This document shows positions 21,648 to 33,471 of a stretch of 64,000 nt of DNA, piece after piece. Source of the stretch: Colias croceus (lineage: Eukaryota > Arthropoda > Insecta > Lepidoptera > Pieridae); assembly GCF_905220415.1 (NCBI RefSeq), contig NC_059550.1, positions 622,501 through 686,500 of the forward strand, in the 5' to 3' direction. Position 1 is the stretch's first letter, and each line of letters begins with the position of its first letter. A program made the translations under genes and the position numbers. The notes beneath the pieces were generated by a model. It searched no databases, was not told the origin of the DNA, and saw nothing but the letters and a program-made list of their open reading frames with translations.

Positions 21648-21671
21648 ATGGCGCAAGACGCGTGTTCGTCC
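21648..21671 (+). CDS. Possible first coding exon of a divergent plus-strand gene (weak)
   Basis: ATG at 21648 in a GC-rich patch is followed by eight codons (MAQDACSS) and a good GTAAGT donor. It lies 292 bases from the THADA start on the opposite strand, as in bidirectional housekeeping promoters. A possible next exon starts after GTTACAG at 21748 and gives a 20-residue tail ending in TAA. No family is recognisable; it may be chance. Confidence 0.2.
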
Positions 21672-21829
21672 GTAAGTTTCCCGCCTAAATATGTTCTTTT
21701 TTTATTATCTAGGCATTTAAAAAAATTTCATGCTTTATTGTGGTTACAGAGAAAAAGAACAATAATAATTAGGAGAAACTTATCGTTAGTGACAGGCAAA
21801 GGTCTTTTCTAACTAATTGTATCAATTTT

Positions 21830-22983
21830 AGGTAAGTTTGCAATACTTATTAAAATCAAATTCAGTACGAAGTATATATATTTCCATGGTTTGAATAGAC
21901 AGTAGACAATAGACAAATAATGTATAATATTAAGTATTACGTGTTATGGAAGCGTACACGTGACGGTATATTACCAAAATCGCGTAGCACAATATATCGC
22001 TAGGAACGCGTTCTGTTTGACACAGCCTTTAGTCACGAATTGCGTCCCAAGTGGCAGCTGAAGTTGTCGTATGCAGCGCTGTCATCGCCTATAATAATGT
22101 GGCCAGATAATAATTAATTAAAAATTCCCTAAAATACATCTAAAATAAGGAAAATCCGATTGTAAATATGGTCATAGCAAATACCGCTTTATTGTTTGTG
22201 TATCAAAAAGTTTACTTATTATTTAAAAAGGTGTAGCATTCCTAGTCCAGTTGGTTGGTCGGTGAAGTGTGTATTTTCTTAGACACAGATTGACATGTCA
22301 TTTATGCATTTACACGCAAGCCTTCGACCCCTTCGACCTTCGTTATCAAAATACCGTTTCATCAGAGTCAGTACTGAGTAACAATGTTAGGAGGGTAACT
22401 TTGACTTTTATGTATGATTTTTGACTTTAAAGTTCAAACCAAGTTAAAACAATGTGTTTATTACTCAGAGCAATGTTTATTATGTTTAACGTTTAAGTTG
22501 ACAAGTCTATAGTTGAAAGTACCTACCTAAGTACCTACTATATTCTCGTTGCTGATTTTATATTACTTGCTCTGAAAGTAATCTATAAATTCATGAAATA
22601 ATTCAGATAATACGCACAAATGAGAATTGAAATTTGAGATTACAACTTAATTACTTATGCGCTGTGCTTATGCGTAACTTGCATTTCGCCTCTGGCGGGG
22701 TATAGAAGAAATATAATAATACAAGCTTGGAAATAAGATAAATTCTGTGGTCATCCACATAACTTACAATATTATGTCTCGAGCCCCGAGGAATAAAGTG
22801 ACTGGACTGCGGTAACTGCAATATTATTACTTGCTCTGTGATAACTGCCAGTAGGCAGTAACTGCGTGTAAAATAATTTTTGAAATCATATTTTCTAACG
22901 TTTGAGTTTTATTAATGGAAAAAAAATGTTCCACTTTCACAGAATCCGCCTCGCTTAATTTTAAATTTTTAATATTATTTCTC
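21830..22983. other. Intergenic stretch, no gene seen
   Basis: AT-rich sequence between THADA and the secreted-protein gene. No coding frame, splice context or clear repeat was recognised here. Confidence 0.5.
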
Positions 22984-23171
22984 ACTAGCGGTCAGCCCCG
23001 TCTTTGCCCGTGGTAGGTACATATTTCGCAATAAAAGGTAGCCTATGTTCTTTCTCGGGTATCAAAATATCTCCATACCAAATTTCGTGCAAATTGGTTC
23101 AATAACTTAGACGTGATTGAGTAATAGATAGACAGACAGAGTTACTTTCGCATTTATAATATTAGTAGGGA
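22984..23171 (+). repeat. Interspersed repeat (CTAGCGGTCAGCCCC type)
   Basis: ACTAGCGGTCAGCCCCGTC head, GGTAGCCTATGTTCTTTCTC, CGTGCAAATTGGTTCAATAA, ending TTATAATATTAGTAGGGA. Confidence 0.78.
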
Positions 23172-23374
23172 AAGTAGGGATTTGTACTTTTACGTGTAAT
23201 ATGTACTTAAATGTACATTACAAATAATATTAAAATTGCGAGATTGAGCAATATACTATGCATCGTGGGATTTTTAAATAAAGACACATTAAAATGAATG
23301 CATTTTTATTTCACTCAAATGCATCACGTTTTATTTACACAGACTAAATTAAAATAAATTATCTATACTAAGTC

Positions 23375-26300
23375 CTACTCAGTCTTGGCGGGCTCTGAAG
23401 AGATTTCTTTCTCCTTGACCGTTTCCTTCATCTTGTTACATTCTACTGGTTTTTCTTCAATAATTTCCTTTTCTGGTGCAACAGACTTTATCCTGCTGCC
23501 GTCTGAATTATCGCCTGTAAAATAAATTATGTGAGTTTGAGCAATATTTTAATGAAAGTAAGTAGCCCATTAAAGTTTTTTAGAGACGTTAGCGACACAT
23601 TTTTTTTACGTAAGTACATAGAGATAATATGTACTACGTAGTACATATTATTATCTCTATGCGTAAGTAGGTAAAATGTTTATTTAGATGCCGATATTTT
23701 AACGAGGACTTATTAGTAAGAAATAAAAATATATATATAATATGTAGATATACCAGCCGAATTGATATCCTCCTCCTTTTTTTAAGTCGGTTAATAGTTT
23801 TTAAACCTGTAGTAATAAATTACTTTCTCTGTGACCTGTAGCCGTAAGAAACTATAGTTTTGCTAATTAAATACTTTACCTATAACCTACCTACATATTT
23901 TACTTATTAAAAATTGAAAATTTCTTGTTAGTAGGTGCCGCCTTGCCTACGTTTTACCTAATAAATAAATTAGCGAAGTGTTTATAAAACTAAGTACAAG
24001 ATTAAGTAAAAAGATTGTTAGCAAACATTTGAAATGTAAGTTTTTCTTATGTTATCACAAATACACGGACATGAGTACATATATCTATTCTAAGTATAGT
24101 TAATTTGACTTTAACGGAAGTAAAAAAGCGTGTTGTTAAAGTTTTATTTAATACAAACACTTTAACCACCGATGTTAATTTTCAATCTATCTATTATTTC
24201 TATAACGGCTTTACAACGGTTTTATAAACAAAGTAACGTTGGATAGATTAAATATAAACCGGTCTGAAACATCATTAGTAAAACATAAATCTGTTATAAA
24301 CGGTATTAGACACGACAGATACTCGTTTTCCAACGTATACCTGAATATTAGTGCCCAATGTGTTTATGGCACCATTAATGGCCGTCGAAACCGATGTTGT
24401 GGACCCATTTATAACGGCACCTATGGTACCTATGAGACCGTTAACAAAATTGCTCCATGCTGTCACTATGGAAAGGAAGGTGAGATAGATAATAAATATA
24501 TTATGTACTGGGAATATGCTTCTGCAATGAAAGAGAAAAAGAGCTTTTGTCAACTGGAATCTTAGTACTCTTCACGATCAAATCGTACTGATTTGTGATG
24601 ACTGATGATTGACTGTATATTTTTATTTTTTGTTATTCTATTCAATAAATGGTATAAAAAAAGTACAATCTAAATATGATTATATATAGACTATTTCGGT
24701 TTTACGTGATTGTAGCATTAATGAATATGTACTTGTTGTTATGGTCTGTATGCTTTTGTTATTATTTCGTAAAGCTCGTGACCTCTGTTATTCAATTGGT
24801 TTAATAAATGTAATATGATTGGATATAATGAGTCCTGCGCCGTAGCTTAGGTGATAATTATTTTAGCTACTAAATATATGTATTCATATTCCCAGTGATC
24901 AATGAAGAAAATTAAAAAGAGCATGATAAGAAATAAGATTTAAGTATGAAGCGTACACGATGAGTTTGACATGCAAAATTGGAAATAATAAAATATATTG
25001 TAGATATTAATTAAATATAAATAGTAAAATCATTGATAGGTACAGAAATATGAGATTTTTAAAGTCAAAGAAAAGAAAACATACTATGAAAAATAAAATC
25101 AAAACTCACCATCATGACCCCATCCACCATGACCTTTGCCGTCAGTATTTTCTTTCACGGTATCTCTCGGCCTTTCTGGGTTTGATATTCTTTGGGCCAC
25201 TGTCTGCAGTCCCTTGATAATGGGGTTGTTTTGAACCAATTGTTGAATAGGTCCAGTCTGCTTCGTTGGCTCTTGAACTGGTACTTTTTCTGGCTGCGCT
25301 TGATCTTGTACTTTTTCTGGCTGCACTTGAGCTGCTTCCGCTGGAACAGACTCTTGTTTGGGAGGAACAGCGTTCACTCCTTGCAGCTGATCAGCTGGCT
25401 TTTCAGCAGTATTAACAGCAGCAGGGACGCTATTCCCTGACGCGGGAGGAACGGCTTGGCCCGCATTTTGAGGCGTCTGGTTTGGCGGTCTGTTAAATAC
25501 ATTAGCGATGTTGTTGAACGCTTGTTGTATGGGATTTGGGTTGTTTGGCGTATCAGCTTGTGGCTGGTTCTGATTGGGGTTCACTAAGTTGTTCCAGGAA
25601 TTTTGAATTGATTGGATAATGTTGGGAGGCCTCCATCCTGTCTGTGCGGGTTCATCGGCAGCCGCACCGGGAGGCTTTTCTTGGTTTTGGCCTTGTTGAG
25701 CAGGTTGCTGATTTTGTTGACCGGTAAAAGGTAATTGGATACCTTGAAAGAGATTACCAATAAAGCTACCTTGATTATTAGTAGGCTGTGCTTGTTGTGC
25801 TTGATCATTCTGTGGCGGTTGTTGGTTTTGTTGGTTCTGTCCTTGATTCCAATAGTTTTGAACAGCATTATTAACATTGGAAAGGGATCCTAAAATACCT
25901 TGCTGGAAGTTGTACAAAAATTGCAACACTGGACCTACGGGAGCTTGAGTTGTACTTGTCGGAGCACTTGTGGTTCCCGTAGCTGCTACTGCATCACCCT
26001 CAGCTTTTGCTGCTGCCGCATCATCTTCTTCTTTTATAATGGCAAGAAGTTCAACTCCTTCCGATAAAGTATTAACACCAGTTTCAAAATTATTCTCTAA
26101 TAATCTAAGGCGATTTTGTACTGCATTTATTTCTTTTGCAGATTCCTCTTCTTTCTCGGGCTTGATGTAAGATTTAATGGTGTTGTTTAATTTTGATACT
26201 TGTTCGCTAAATGTGCTCCTTAAAGTCAGAATGTTTTGCTGGATTGTGGATAATTGTTCGTTATTAGCGAACAATTTATTGAAACCTTCAGAAATTCCTT

Positions 26301-26730
26301 TTAAGCCCTGAGTAAAAACGTTCTGGGTGTCGTCGATCGTTTGTTTAATGGCGAATATTGCTTTCTGAGCATCGCTGTAATGTTCAGGATTCTGGGTCTC
26401 GTGTTCCTGGCGCTGCGGAGGGCCGGGATTCCTGAGATCGATCGGCGCTCGCTTCAAATTGATGCTGTCATCATTATTGGGCACATAATCGTTGGAGTTT
26501 TCGTCCAATTTCTTCGCGGGTTCTTCGATAACTTTCACGGGAATGCCCAGGGAGTTTCGGAGGTTATTGTCGACGTCTTTGATCGAGTTGAAGGGGTTGA
26601 TGAGTTCGGGTTCACTGACTACGTTGTCTAGGTCGACGTCATCGAGGTCATCGATTTTTTTCGGCGGCGCGCTGATGGTGGCGGCGTGTGCGTAGAGCAC
26701 GCATGTAGCGAGCAGCGCGAACAGCCTCAT
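23375..26730 (-). CDS. Secreted Q/N/P-rich protein, two exons (586 aa), unrecognised
   Basis: Exon 1 26730-25110 and exon 2 23514-23375 join in phase 1 (CATGATG|GTGAGT to TTTACAG|GCGAT) and end with TAG; AATAAA follows about 40 bases later (23335-23330). Residues 1-16 (MRLFALLATCVLYAHA) form a signal peptide. Residues 20-110 are acidic; about 120-230 are helical, probably coiled coil; then an alanine-rich acidic linker and a T/S/P stretch. About 270-430 are rich in Q, N and P, punctuated by amphipathic motifs such as FIGNLFQGIQLPF, IIQSIQNSWNNLV and IQQAFNNIANVF. A PEKVQ repeat, a GGWGH motif and a charged EKE-rich C-terminus close the protein. No enzymatic motif or cysteine framework is visible. 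An extracellular structural or matrix-type role is only inference. Confidence 0.88.
23617..23661. repeat. Near-perfect short palindrome
   Basis: CATAGAGATAATATGTACTAC faces GTAGTACATATTATTATCTC plus TATG with no loop to speak of. The half-site ATAGAGATAATATGTAC occurs again at about 31270, and ATAGAGATAATATT near 59150. It lies in the intron of the secreted-protein gene and could fold in the transcript. Confidence 0.7.
24275..24465 (-). CDS. Possible alternative terminal exon of the secreted-protein gene
   Basis: Inside the intron an excellent acceptor (CTCACCTTCCTTTCCATAG ending at 24466) opens a frame that fits the phase-1 donor of exon 1. It reads VTAWSNFVNGLIGTIGAVIN onward, with STAINGAINTLGTNIQ, to a stop at 24275. 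The alternating small hydrophobic, N and G residues resemble the amphipathic motifs of exon 1. A second donor (CAG|GTATAC at 24341) would end the exon in phase 0, which does not fit exon 2. It could be an alternative C-terminus, a relic of a duplicated gene, or chance. Confidence 0.4.
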
Positions 26731-26743
26731 GTCGGACGGACTC

Positions 26744-26776
26744 TGAGCGGCGAGGCGAGGGAAGTGTACATTTATA
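26744..26776 (-). promoter_or_regulatory. TATA box and initiator of the secreted-protein gene
   Basis: On the minus strand TATAAA (26776-26771) is followed 32 bases later by CTCAGA with a predicted start at 26744, only 14 bases before the ATG at 26730. Spacing fits insect TATA-Inr promoters and suggests a strongly regulated gene with a very short leader. Confidence 0.75.
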
Positions 26777-26849
26777 GCACAGAGAGCTGACGGCTAACGG
26801 TGTACGCATGCAGCCGGTCGGCGCTTCACGCTAAATGTTTTTGTCATTA

Positions 26850-27260
26850 TTTGTGTTATAAACTAGCAGTCGCCGCATCGCTTTTCCTTTTAAAACTGCA
26901 ACGCTAGTAAAAGTTTTATGCGTGAGTGAAATTATTTATGACGGTGCCATCATTATTGAAAATAGTTCAGTGTCATAACATCATGGTGCTTATACTTTAA
27001 TCTATGTTTAAGTTTTTATTTACAAACATATCTTGTTACTGTGATTTGACTTATATTGCAAAAACTTTTCAAGTTGAATATTTAGGTATTGTGCAGTGTG
27101 CTACATTATTCTTGAACTAGATAGAAATTACAGTACCTACGGGAAATGTATTTATATTTTTTGGAACTAAAAGTACCTAATTATAAACACCATTAATGAA
27201 TTTTAATTTATGCTTTAAAATTTTTCGATAGAAAGGCAGATGTTATAAAACTTGTTTTAA
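26850..27260. other. Upstream intergenic region of the secreted-protein gene
   Basis: AT-rich sequence with no gene or repeat recognised. Confidence 0.45.
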
Positions 27261-27268
27261 TGTGTATA

Positions 27269-27675
27269 CAGTGTGTCCGGACATGACATACCGATATTTG
27301 AAGGGGCTATTCTCCATGTATTTTTATCAACAATTCAACCCCTCTACAGTCCCCTACCTCACCGGAATTTTTTATGTTTTTTTGCGGTTTTCGTATTTTT
27401 TAAAGTATGTTTCATCACTCTTATCAATTAAATTTGTTTAGTGGTCCCTAGAATAACTTGTTATTGTTCAAATAAAACCAAATTTAGTATTTTGTGACAC
27501 TCACTTTCGAAGTTATTACAATTTTCAATTCACTATCCGAATTGATAGGTAAAGATTAAAATGGCGGCCATTTTGAGGGGGGTGAGGTAGGGGACTGTAG
27601 AGGGGTTGAATTGTCGATAAAAATACCTGGAGAATAGCCCCTTCAAATATCGGTATGTCATGTCCGGACACCCTG
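27269..27675. mobile_element. MITE with long inverted repeats and TA target duplication
   Basis: About 95-bp terminal inverted repeats: CAGTGTGTCCGGACATGACA with CCGATATTTGAAGGGGCTAT on the left, and ATAGCCCCTTCAAATATCGG with TGTCATGTCCGGACACCCTG on the right. A TA dinucleotide flanks both ends, as with Tc1/mariner-type transposition. No coding capacity; about 407 bp. Confidence 0.88.
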
Positions 27676-27699
27676 TATTATACACCCAAATTGTGTTGT

Positions 27700-29180
27700 T
27701 TTCCTTAAGAATACGTAAAGGCCAAAATTTTGTGTATTGGTAATTTTGTTATTCAAAGAATTATTATTTTAAGGACCTGGGGACAAATCCTTGAATATCT
27801 TTTGAATCATATAAGTGTTGCAATAGGGATATTATAGTCATTGAATTGATGTCAATATTATTTATTATCTTCTCATACACAGGCACTTATTTTATGGCAT
27901 TTGTTATCAATTATTGGGTAGGACTATTAATAATTTCTTGAATTAAAAACGAGATAAAGCAAGCCGAGATATGTCCATGCACATAATTATTAATATATTT
28001 ACTTAATGTAAAAGTACGAAATCGTATACTATAATCGAACTATAAAATATTAATTTTAATGTAATCGATTATCGAATAGATTCAAGTCAAAAGATAAAAC
28101 GTCCTCATATAGATAATGCCCTTTTTATAACTTTATCAATCTTAAAACGTATAATCATACAAATTAAAATCAGATAGAGTAAATAAACTTTTTCAGTACC
28201 AAATCCGGTTTTTTAATAAGTTTATTGACCGCGTCAGAAAGCTCATAAATAAGCCCAATAATGTCCAAAACAAACTAACGTTCATTAAATGTATTTCTTA
28301 TGACATTTATATTAATTAAAGTAAGGAAATATTTATTTAATTTATTCAACACAAGTTAAACGTCGATAAGAATTCGTGACATTTTGTACACCGTTATAAA
28401 AATTAAATAAACATCGAAATGTGATACTGAATTCATTTAAATTATTTTAGTATACTAACCTACAAAACATCCTGGTTTCGCTATGGAAAAATACGTTTAA
28501 AATTATTATGTAGCTTTTTTGGAACACATATCCATATAGGTACATATTATTATTTTAAAAGCGAAATTTTGTCAATCTGTCCACAGTAACCTATTGGGAC
28601 ATTTGACTGAAAATATTTGAAGAAAAGTTTAAACGGAGCTATTAAAAGAAAACAAATTTTAAAATGTTTTTATTGGGAACAGTTTATTGTATATTTTCTT
28701 GTCTTGTCTCTTCTTGTCAGTACAGAAGTAAAGGAAATTGTCATAATAGTTAGAGACAGCCACGGATTCGAGATCTCATTATGGCCCTGAAATCCGGGAC
28801 CCTCGTCTCCAAAAACATGCCAGATGCACTACAGAACCGTGGCAGTTTCATGAAGAGTCTGTATGCGTTATTATACTGCACTCTCAATGAAGAAATCGCT
28901 TTATTTGTGAAGTTTATAGTTTAAACAATGTTTGATCATAATAAAAATTTGCACAGTAAGTACGGAGTATTGTTTTGAACTCATAAAATTCAGGGTACCT
29001 ACTCGGAGATATAGGTAACAAGTGCCGCGAGAATGCTGTTTGATCCAAGAGCAGGAGGTCACCGTTTATTATTATTCTGTAGAGAAGTGACCTAGACTGA
29101 TCTGATAGCCTAAGACTGGGTCAGTTGTTCTGGCTATATCCTATAAGTATAAATAAACATAATACTATATCCTACAGTAG
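27700..29180. other. AT-rich intergenic stretch
   Basis: No gene is supported. The one small frame of note (28781-28924, plus, 47 codons) lies in a locally GC-richer patch but has no homologue I recognise and no clear gene context. Confidence 0.45.
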
Positions 29181-29420
29181 GTATGTTGACCGCTTCCTTC
29201 GTACAGACGTTGAAGTCGTTATAACATGGGGTCCTGGGTTCGATTATCGGTTGAGACGAAGAAACAAAAATTCTCGATCTGGCAGGACACAGAAAGCTGT
29301 TCACCTACGTGTCCCTAAAGAAAATCGATCAGTGAAACAGATGTATGAATAATGCATCTGCCCCCATATTAGGGGACATGGGACTTCACATGTCCTATAC
29401 AATACACCATGGTATTACAG
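29180..29420 (+). repeat. Possible tRNA-derived SINE, degenerate
   Basis: GACCGCTTCCTTCGTACAGAC and GGTCCTGGGTTCGATTATCGG resemble a tRNA-like head with a B box, followed by GCATCTGCCCCCATATTAGGGG and GGACTTCACATGTCC. No second copy in the window confirms the limits. Confidence 0.45.
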
Positions 29421-29810
29421 AAAGATAAAGGTTCTTCACGATATTTTAACAAGCATCTGTCACTGTGGAATGACCAGTTTCTTACAGACATAATATTATA
29501 TCGCTATTTATGTCATAACGAGATGTGAACCGGTGCTATGCACAGTAAGTTATGTCAGTAAGTATACAATTTATATATAAAGTATCCGGAGACTTTATTA
29601 TTTTAAGTGTTAAATAATTGTAATGAATTATACTCTTATTATATTTAAAGAGTCGGAGCGTAGTAGTATGACTATTTTTCTGTCAAACATGATGAACTAG
29701 AGTTATTGTAGATTTTAATTTACTTTATCTATTTTTTTTTCACTCTTTTCCCTCATAATAATTAGTGACTCACTTGCATGTTAAATACTCTAGAAATTCT
29801 TAACGAACAG

Positions 29811-29965
29811 CCCCCCTAGCCAAGTGGCTTTCTGTTAGCGTAGGTACGTACGTCGCGACGTAGATACGTCGTATCTAGAGCTTACGTCAATCTTATACAA
29901 TATAATACATTCGTAGTCTATTCTATTGAACGCTACGCTAACAGAAAGCCACTTGGCTAGGGGGG
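29811..29965. mobile_element. Small MITE with 33-bp inverted repeats
   Basis: CCCCCCTAGCCAAGTGGCTT plus TCTGTTAGCGTAG at the left and CTACGCTAACAGA plus AAGCCACTTGGCTAGGGGGG at the right, 155 bp in total. CAG borders both ends, a likely 3-bp target duplication. No coding capacity. Confidence 0.88.
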
Positions 29966-30302
29966 CAGGACATTGTTAATAAAGAAAAGAAAAACAAGTA
30001 AGTATATAATAAGGATGTGCATGGCAACTAAAAGACCACATAATACCTATGTGTGCCGATATGGTCGGAATGTCGCAAACATATTACTTTCAACAACAGC
30101 TTTTTCGAGTTCAACTTTTTTTAATTACCCAAAGCTAAAATTTAAAGTAAACGTATACTGGGTGTTTGACCTCTACAGTCCACACAGCCGGTATCTACCG
30201 TTATCACGCTTAAGATGGCGCCAATCACCAATGTCAATGCTATTTCAGGTTATATAATGCGGATTTTTTATTGTCTTAAGTTTTTTTTATTATCCATCTG
30301 TA

Positions 30303-30495
30303 CTTAATATTATAAAGCTGAAGAGTTTGTTTGTTTGTTTGAACGCGTTAGTCTCAGGACCTACGGGAGTCGGGAAGTACGGGTCTGATTTGAAAAATTC
30401 TCGCGGTGTTAGATAACCTATTTATCGAGGAAGGCTAAAGGCTATATTATCATCTCGCTAAGACCAACTGCGTTCAACCGCGGGGCACATCTAGT
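30303..30495 (-). repeat. Interspersed repeat, reverse copy (AATATTATAAAGCTGAAGAG type)
   Basis: AATATTATAAAGCTGAAGAG, GAACGCGTTAGTCTCAGGAC, GAGGAAGGCTAAAGGCTATA, CGCGGGGCACATCTAG. Related to 43025-43205 and, reversed, to 12826-13008. Confidence 0.78.
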
Positions 30496-31086
30496 TTTAA
30501 TATATTACAATAGAATAGACATTTGATAAATTTCCTATTGAAAAATTAAAGTGAAAAATTAAAGTGAATCTGTGTCTCTTCAAACAGTAACAGTAGAAAA
30601 AGCAGCATTTCCAGATATAGGAATAATTTGCAAACCTGCGCTTGCCTGTGTTCCATTGAACTAGAAACATTGAATGACTGCTGTAAGGGCAATTTTACAT
30701 GGTCAACAATTTGGTCAAATATTATTAATTCTGTAAATAATTATTATTATCATATCGTTCCTGACCGATGGAAAGAGCATCTTTATGTATGTTTCTGAGG
30801 GATGGAAAGATAGTCTAGAACTTTAAAGGTACCTTTTAGGAAACCATTATTTGAGAGAAATAATGAAATACACATATTAAAAGTCATTATGAACGAATCT
30901 TATGAATGCATAGTTAAACGCCACTTACAATTCTAAACACGTTTTACTCGATGTAACGGGCTGCGCAAATATCGTAATACAGTACGAATTATGCATCGTC
31001 CCAGATATAATTCCCGTATGTGGGTGAATGTTTGGCATCTTCTTTGTATAGTTATCAATATAATAAATAATAATAATATCAATAGA

Positions 31087-31206
31087 AATGCCTGCGAGGG
31101 ACTGGAACATGCTTCCTGAATCTGTGTTCCCCGACGAGTACCTACAATATGGGGGTCTTCAAGCGTAGAGTGAAGTACCTTCTAGGGAAGCGCTTTCCAT
31201 CTTAGA
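31087..31206 (+). pseudogene. C-terminal relic of a LINE reverse-transcriptase ORF
   Basis: Translation gives PARDWNMLPESVFPDEY, a one-frame shift, then NMGVFKRRVKYLLGKRFPS and a TAG. The W-N-x-L-P-x-S-V-F-P...F-K-x-R-V pattern is the usual C-terminal end of many insect LINE ORF2 proteins. The frame is broken and the upstream part is missing. Confidence 0.75.
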
Positions 31207-31255
31207 CCATGCGGCCAGATTGTGGTCAAGCGCTTCCCCATTACCAATAAAAAAA

Positions 31256-31435
31256 AAACGACGTGTGGCCATAGAGATAATATGTACTTGCCGCGGCCGC
31301 GGTAAAGCCATTGCATGCTTTGCCTTCAAGCCACACCTCCGCCTGTCGGAGTGGCGTGAGGTTTTTTCGTTACGGAATTTCTCGATTCGGTCCCCGCGCT
31401 CAAGGCCCGCGATAGAAGCTATGCAATAACTTATA
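31256..31435 (+). repeat. SINE-like repeat (GACGTGTGGC...GCAATAGCTTA family), copy 3
   Basis: Same family as 8228-8374; it follows the LINE relic after an A run, so the family may be the 3' UTR of such a LINE or a SINE that uses its tail. It carries an extra ATAGAGATAATATGTAC segment. Confidence 0.75.
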
Positions 31436-31439
31436 AGCG

Positions 31440-33210
31440 CTTTTTAACGAAGTCTAATTGAATAAATAATTGTTTTAAATAGGGTTCGTTTACAGGTTTG
31501 TATGGGATACCTATTTATAAAAATATACACCATATTTCTTGAATTTTCCTTGTATAAGAAGTAACAACTATTATCACATTCAAAAAGCTTGATATTAGAA
31601 AAATAACAATCATGTATATTAATTGAATTGAAGTTCACAAGGAAATTAAAAAACGATTTCTTATTGACTAGAATGATTACCTATGAAAAATAGGTACATG
31701 GCTTTCGGATTCACAATATCAATACGTATTAGATATAAGAAAAACTTAGAAAGCTTAGTGCTAATTACATAGTTAAACGGTTATCCATCACGCAAAAATA
31801 CAATATACTTTCTTAGCTTTCTCTTGTGTAAGTAATGTTGCGAAAAAAATTATAAATATGAAATATTCTATTTAGGCTTAGTGGTTAACAGTTTATTAAC
31901 ATAAGTCTAAAGTTTATAAAATTTTAGTCTCATATTATACGGTGTGTAGCAATTGATATGTAAATAGTATGGCTGTATCCTAAAAATATTTCTGGTTTTT
32001 TTGTTATATTTAGCGAATTACTTGACTAGACATGTTATAATTATCTTTTATTACCTATATTTGTATGCGGTAAGTTATTTACACGCTAAAAATAATAATA
32101 CATGTTGTGGAGTTCCTGGCAACTTGTTGCTGGCTGCGTGTTGCAGAGACGATAAGACATAAAGCTCTCAACACAACGTGCGACAACAATCAAAGACTCC
32201 AGCAACATTGTTGATCAACTGTTGCTCAAAAAATTTTTCCCATGAATACGAGGCTTAAGTTACACTTAAATAATCACAATAATAAGATTTTTGTAAAGAC
32301 GAAAAAAGCTTATTTTTAGAGATATCGAATCTCTACCCACTTCGTTATTTTTAGTTACATCTTAAGACAAAGTGAACTTAGTTGAGTGACCCCAAGTCAT
32401 CATGTAACGGCATACTGACCGGTTTGCATACACGTCGAGACAGCAAAGGTTGTTTATACACGAGCGATTGCAAAGTTGCGTTTTACATATTTAGCAAAAA
32501 AGTGCACTTTATTTTTTTATTTTTATTGAACCAGTATAAGTACATTACATTTAGCAAATTATACAAATCTGATCATTTTAAGTGGAAGACTTACAAATAT
32601 CCAACCATTCATCCATCCACCCAAATTTCATGTTATTATGTATATTTATCAGAAATCACTATAGGTAATATGTATAAATTAATTTACATGTACATACACT
32701 TTTAAAAAGGTATTTGTCATGTGAAAAATAACCATACACCATGTATGAAAACCTGTTTTATTATCACCGTTTTATTACAAAGATATTTTTTTATTCATTG
32801 GGTGGTTTAGAAAGCGATGGATTTTAAAATGTATAGCTGATATCCTATGAATTTATGAATTTAATATACAAATAAAAAATATATGTATAACTAAAATTAA
32901 TGTAAGTAAATCACAATAAAATAACATATTTATAAAAATTATATAAAATTAAAAAATACTGACTTTTTTCCTACTGTGTATCTATATCATTTTAACAAAT
33001 CATACAAAATAATCCGTCGAACATATTACACAAATTGCACTAGTTTACATTATCATCAAATACGTCACCATGCACTGATAAAATAATAAAATATAGGTTT
33101 ATAAACCCTCGGCGGGTACTTCCCTAAATACGAGCGGAATATAAAGATAAGATAACCTAGGTTATGTTCACAATGATAAAAGTTAACTAATTTATTATCA
33201 CATAAAATCA
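31440..33210. other. AT-rich intergenic stretch before the tetraspanin cluster
   Basis: No gene recognised. The right part (33210-33471) is probably the 3' UTR of the first tetraspanin; a reverse AATAAA lies near 33230. Confidence 0.45.
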
Positions 33211-33471
33211 TGAATAGGTACACATTTTATTGAAATTAAAAATACGTTCACAACGCTAATATGTACAAAGCCTTAACATAAACATAATATGGCAACGTAT
33301 ACATACAATATTATGTTTCCGCAGACTAAAAATATAATAAGAGCACCTTTATACAGAATACAAATATTTGCAGTCAAGGTCTGATTCAACAACATAGATT
33401 CTGTCAGACCTTTCAGAACCAACCAGACGTCTGATTGATTTAGAGTTCACTCAGGTAAATAGTGGGTTTAT

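Noticed and set aside
28781..28924. 47-codon frame starting MALKSGTLVSKNMPD
   Set aside because: Locally GC-richer and open, but with no promoter, poly(A) or homologue recognised; it may be transposon debris.
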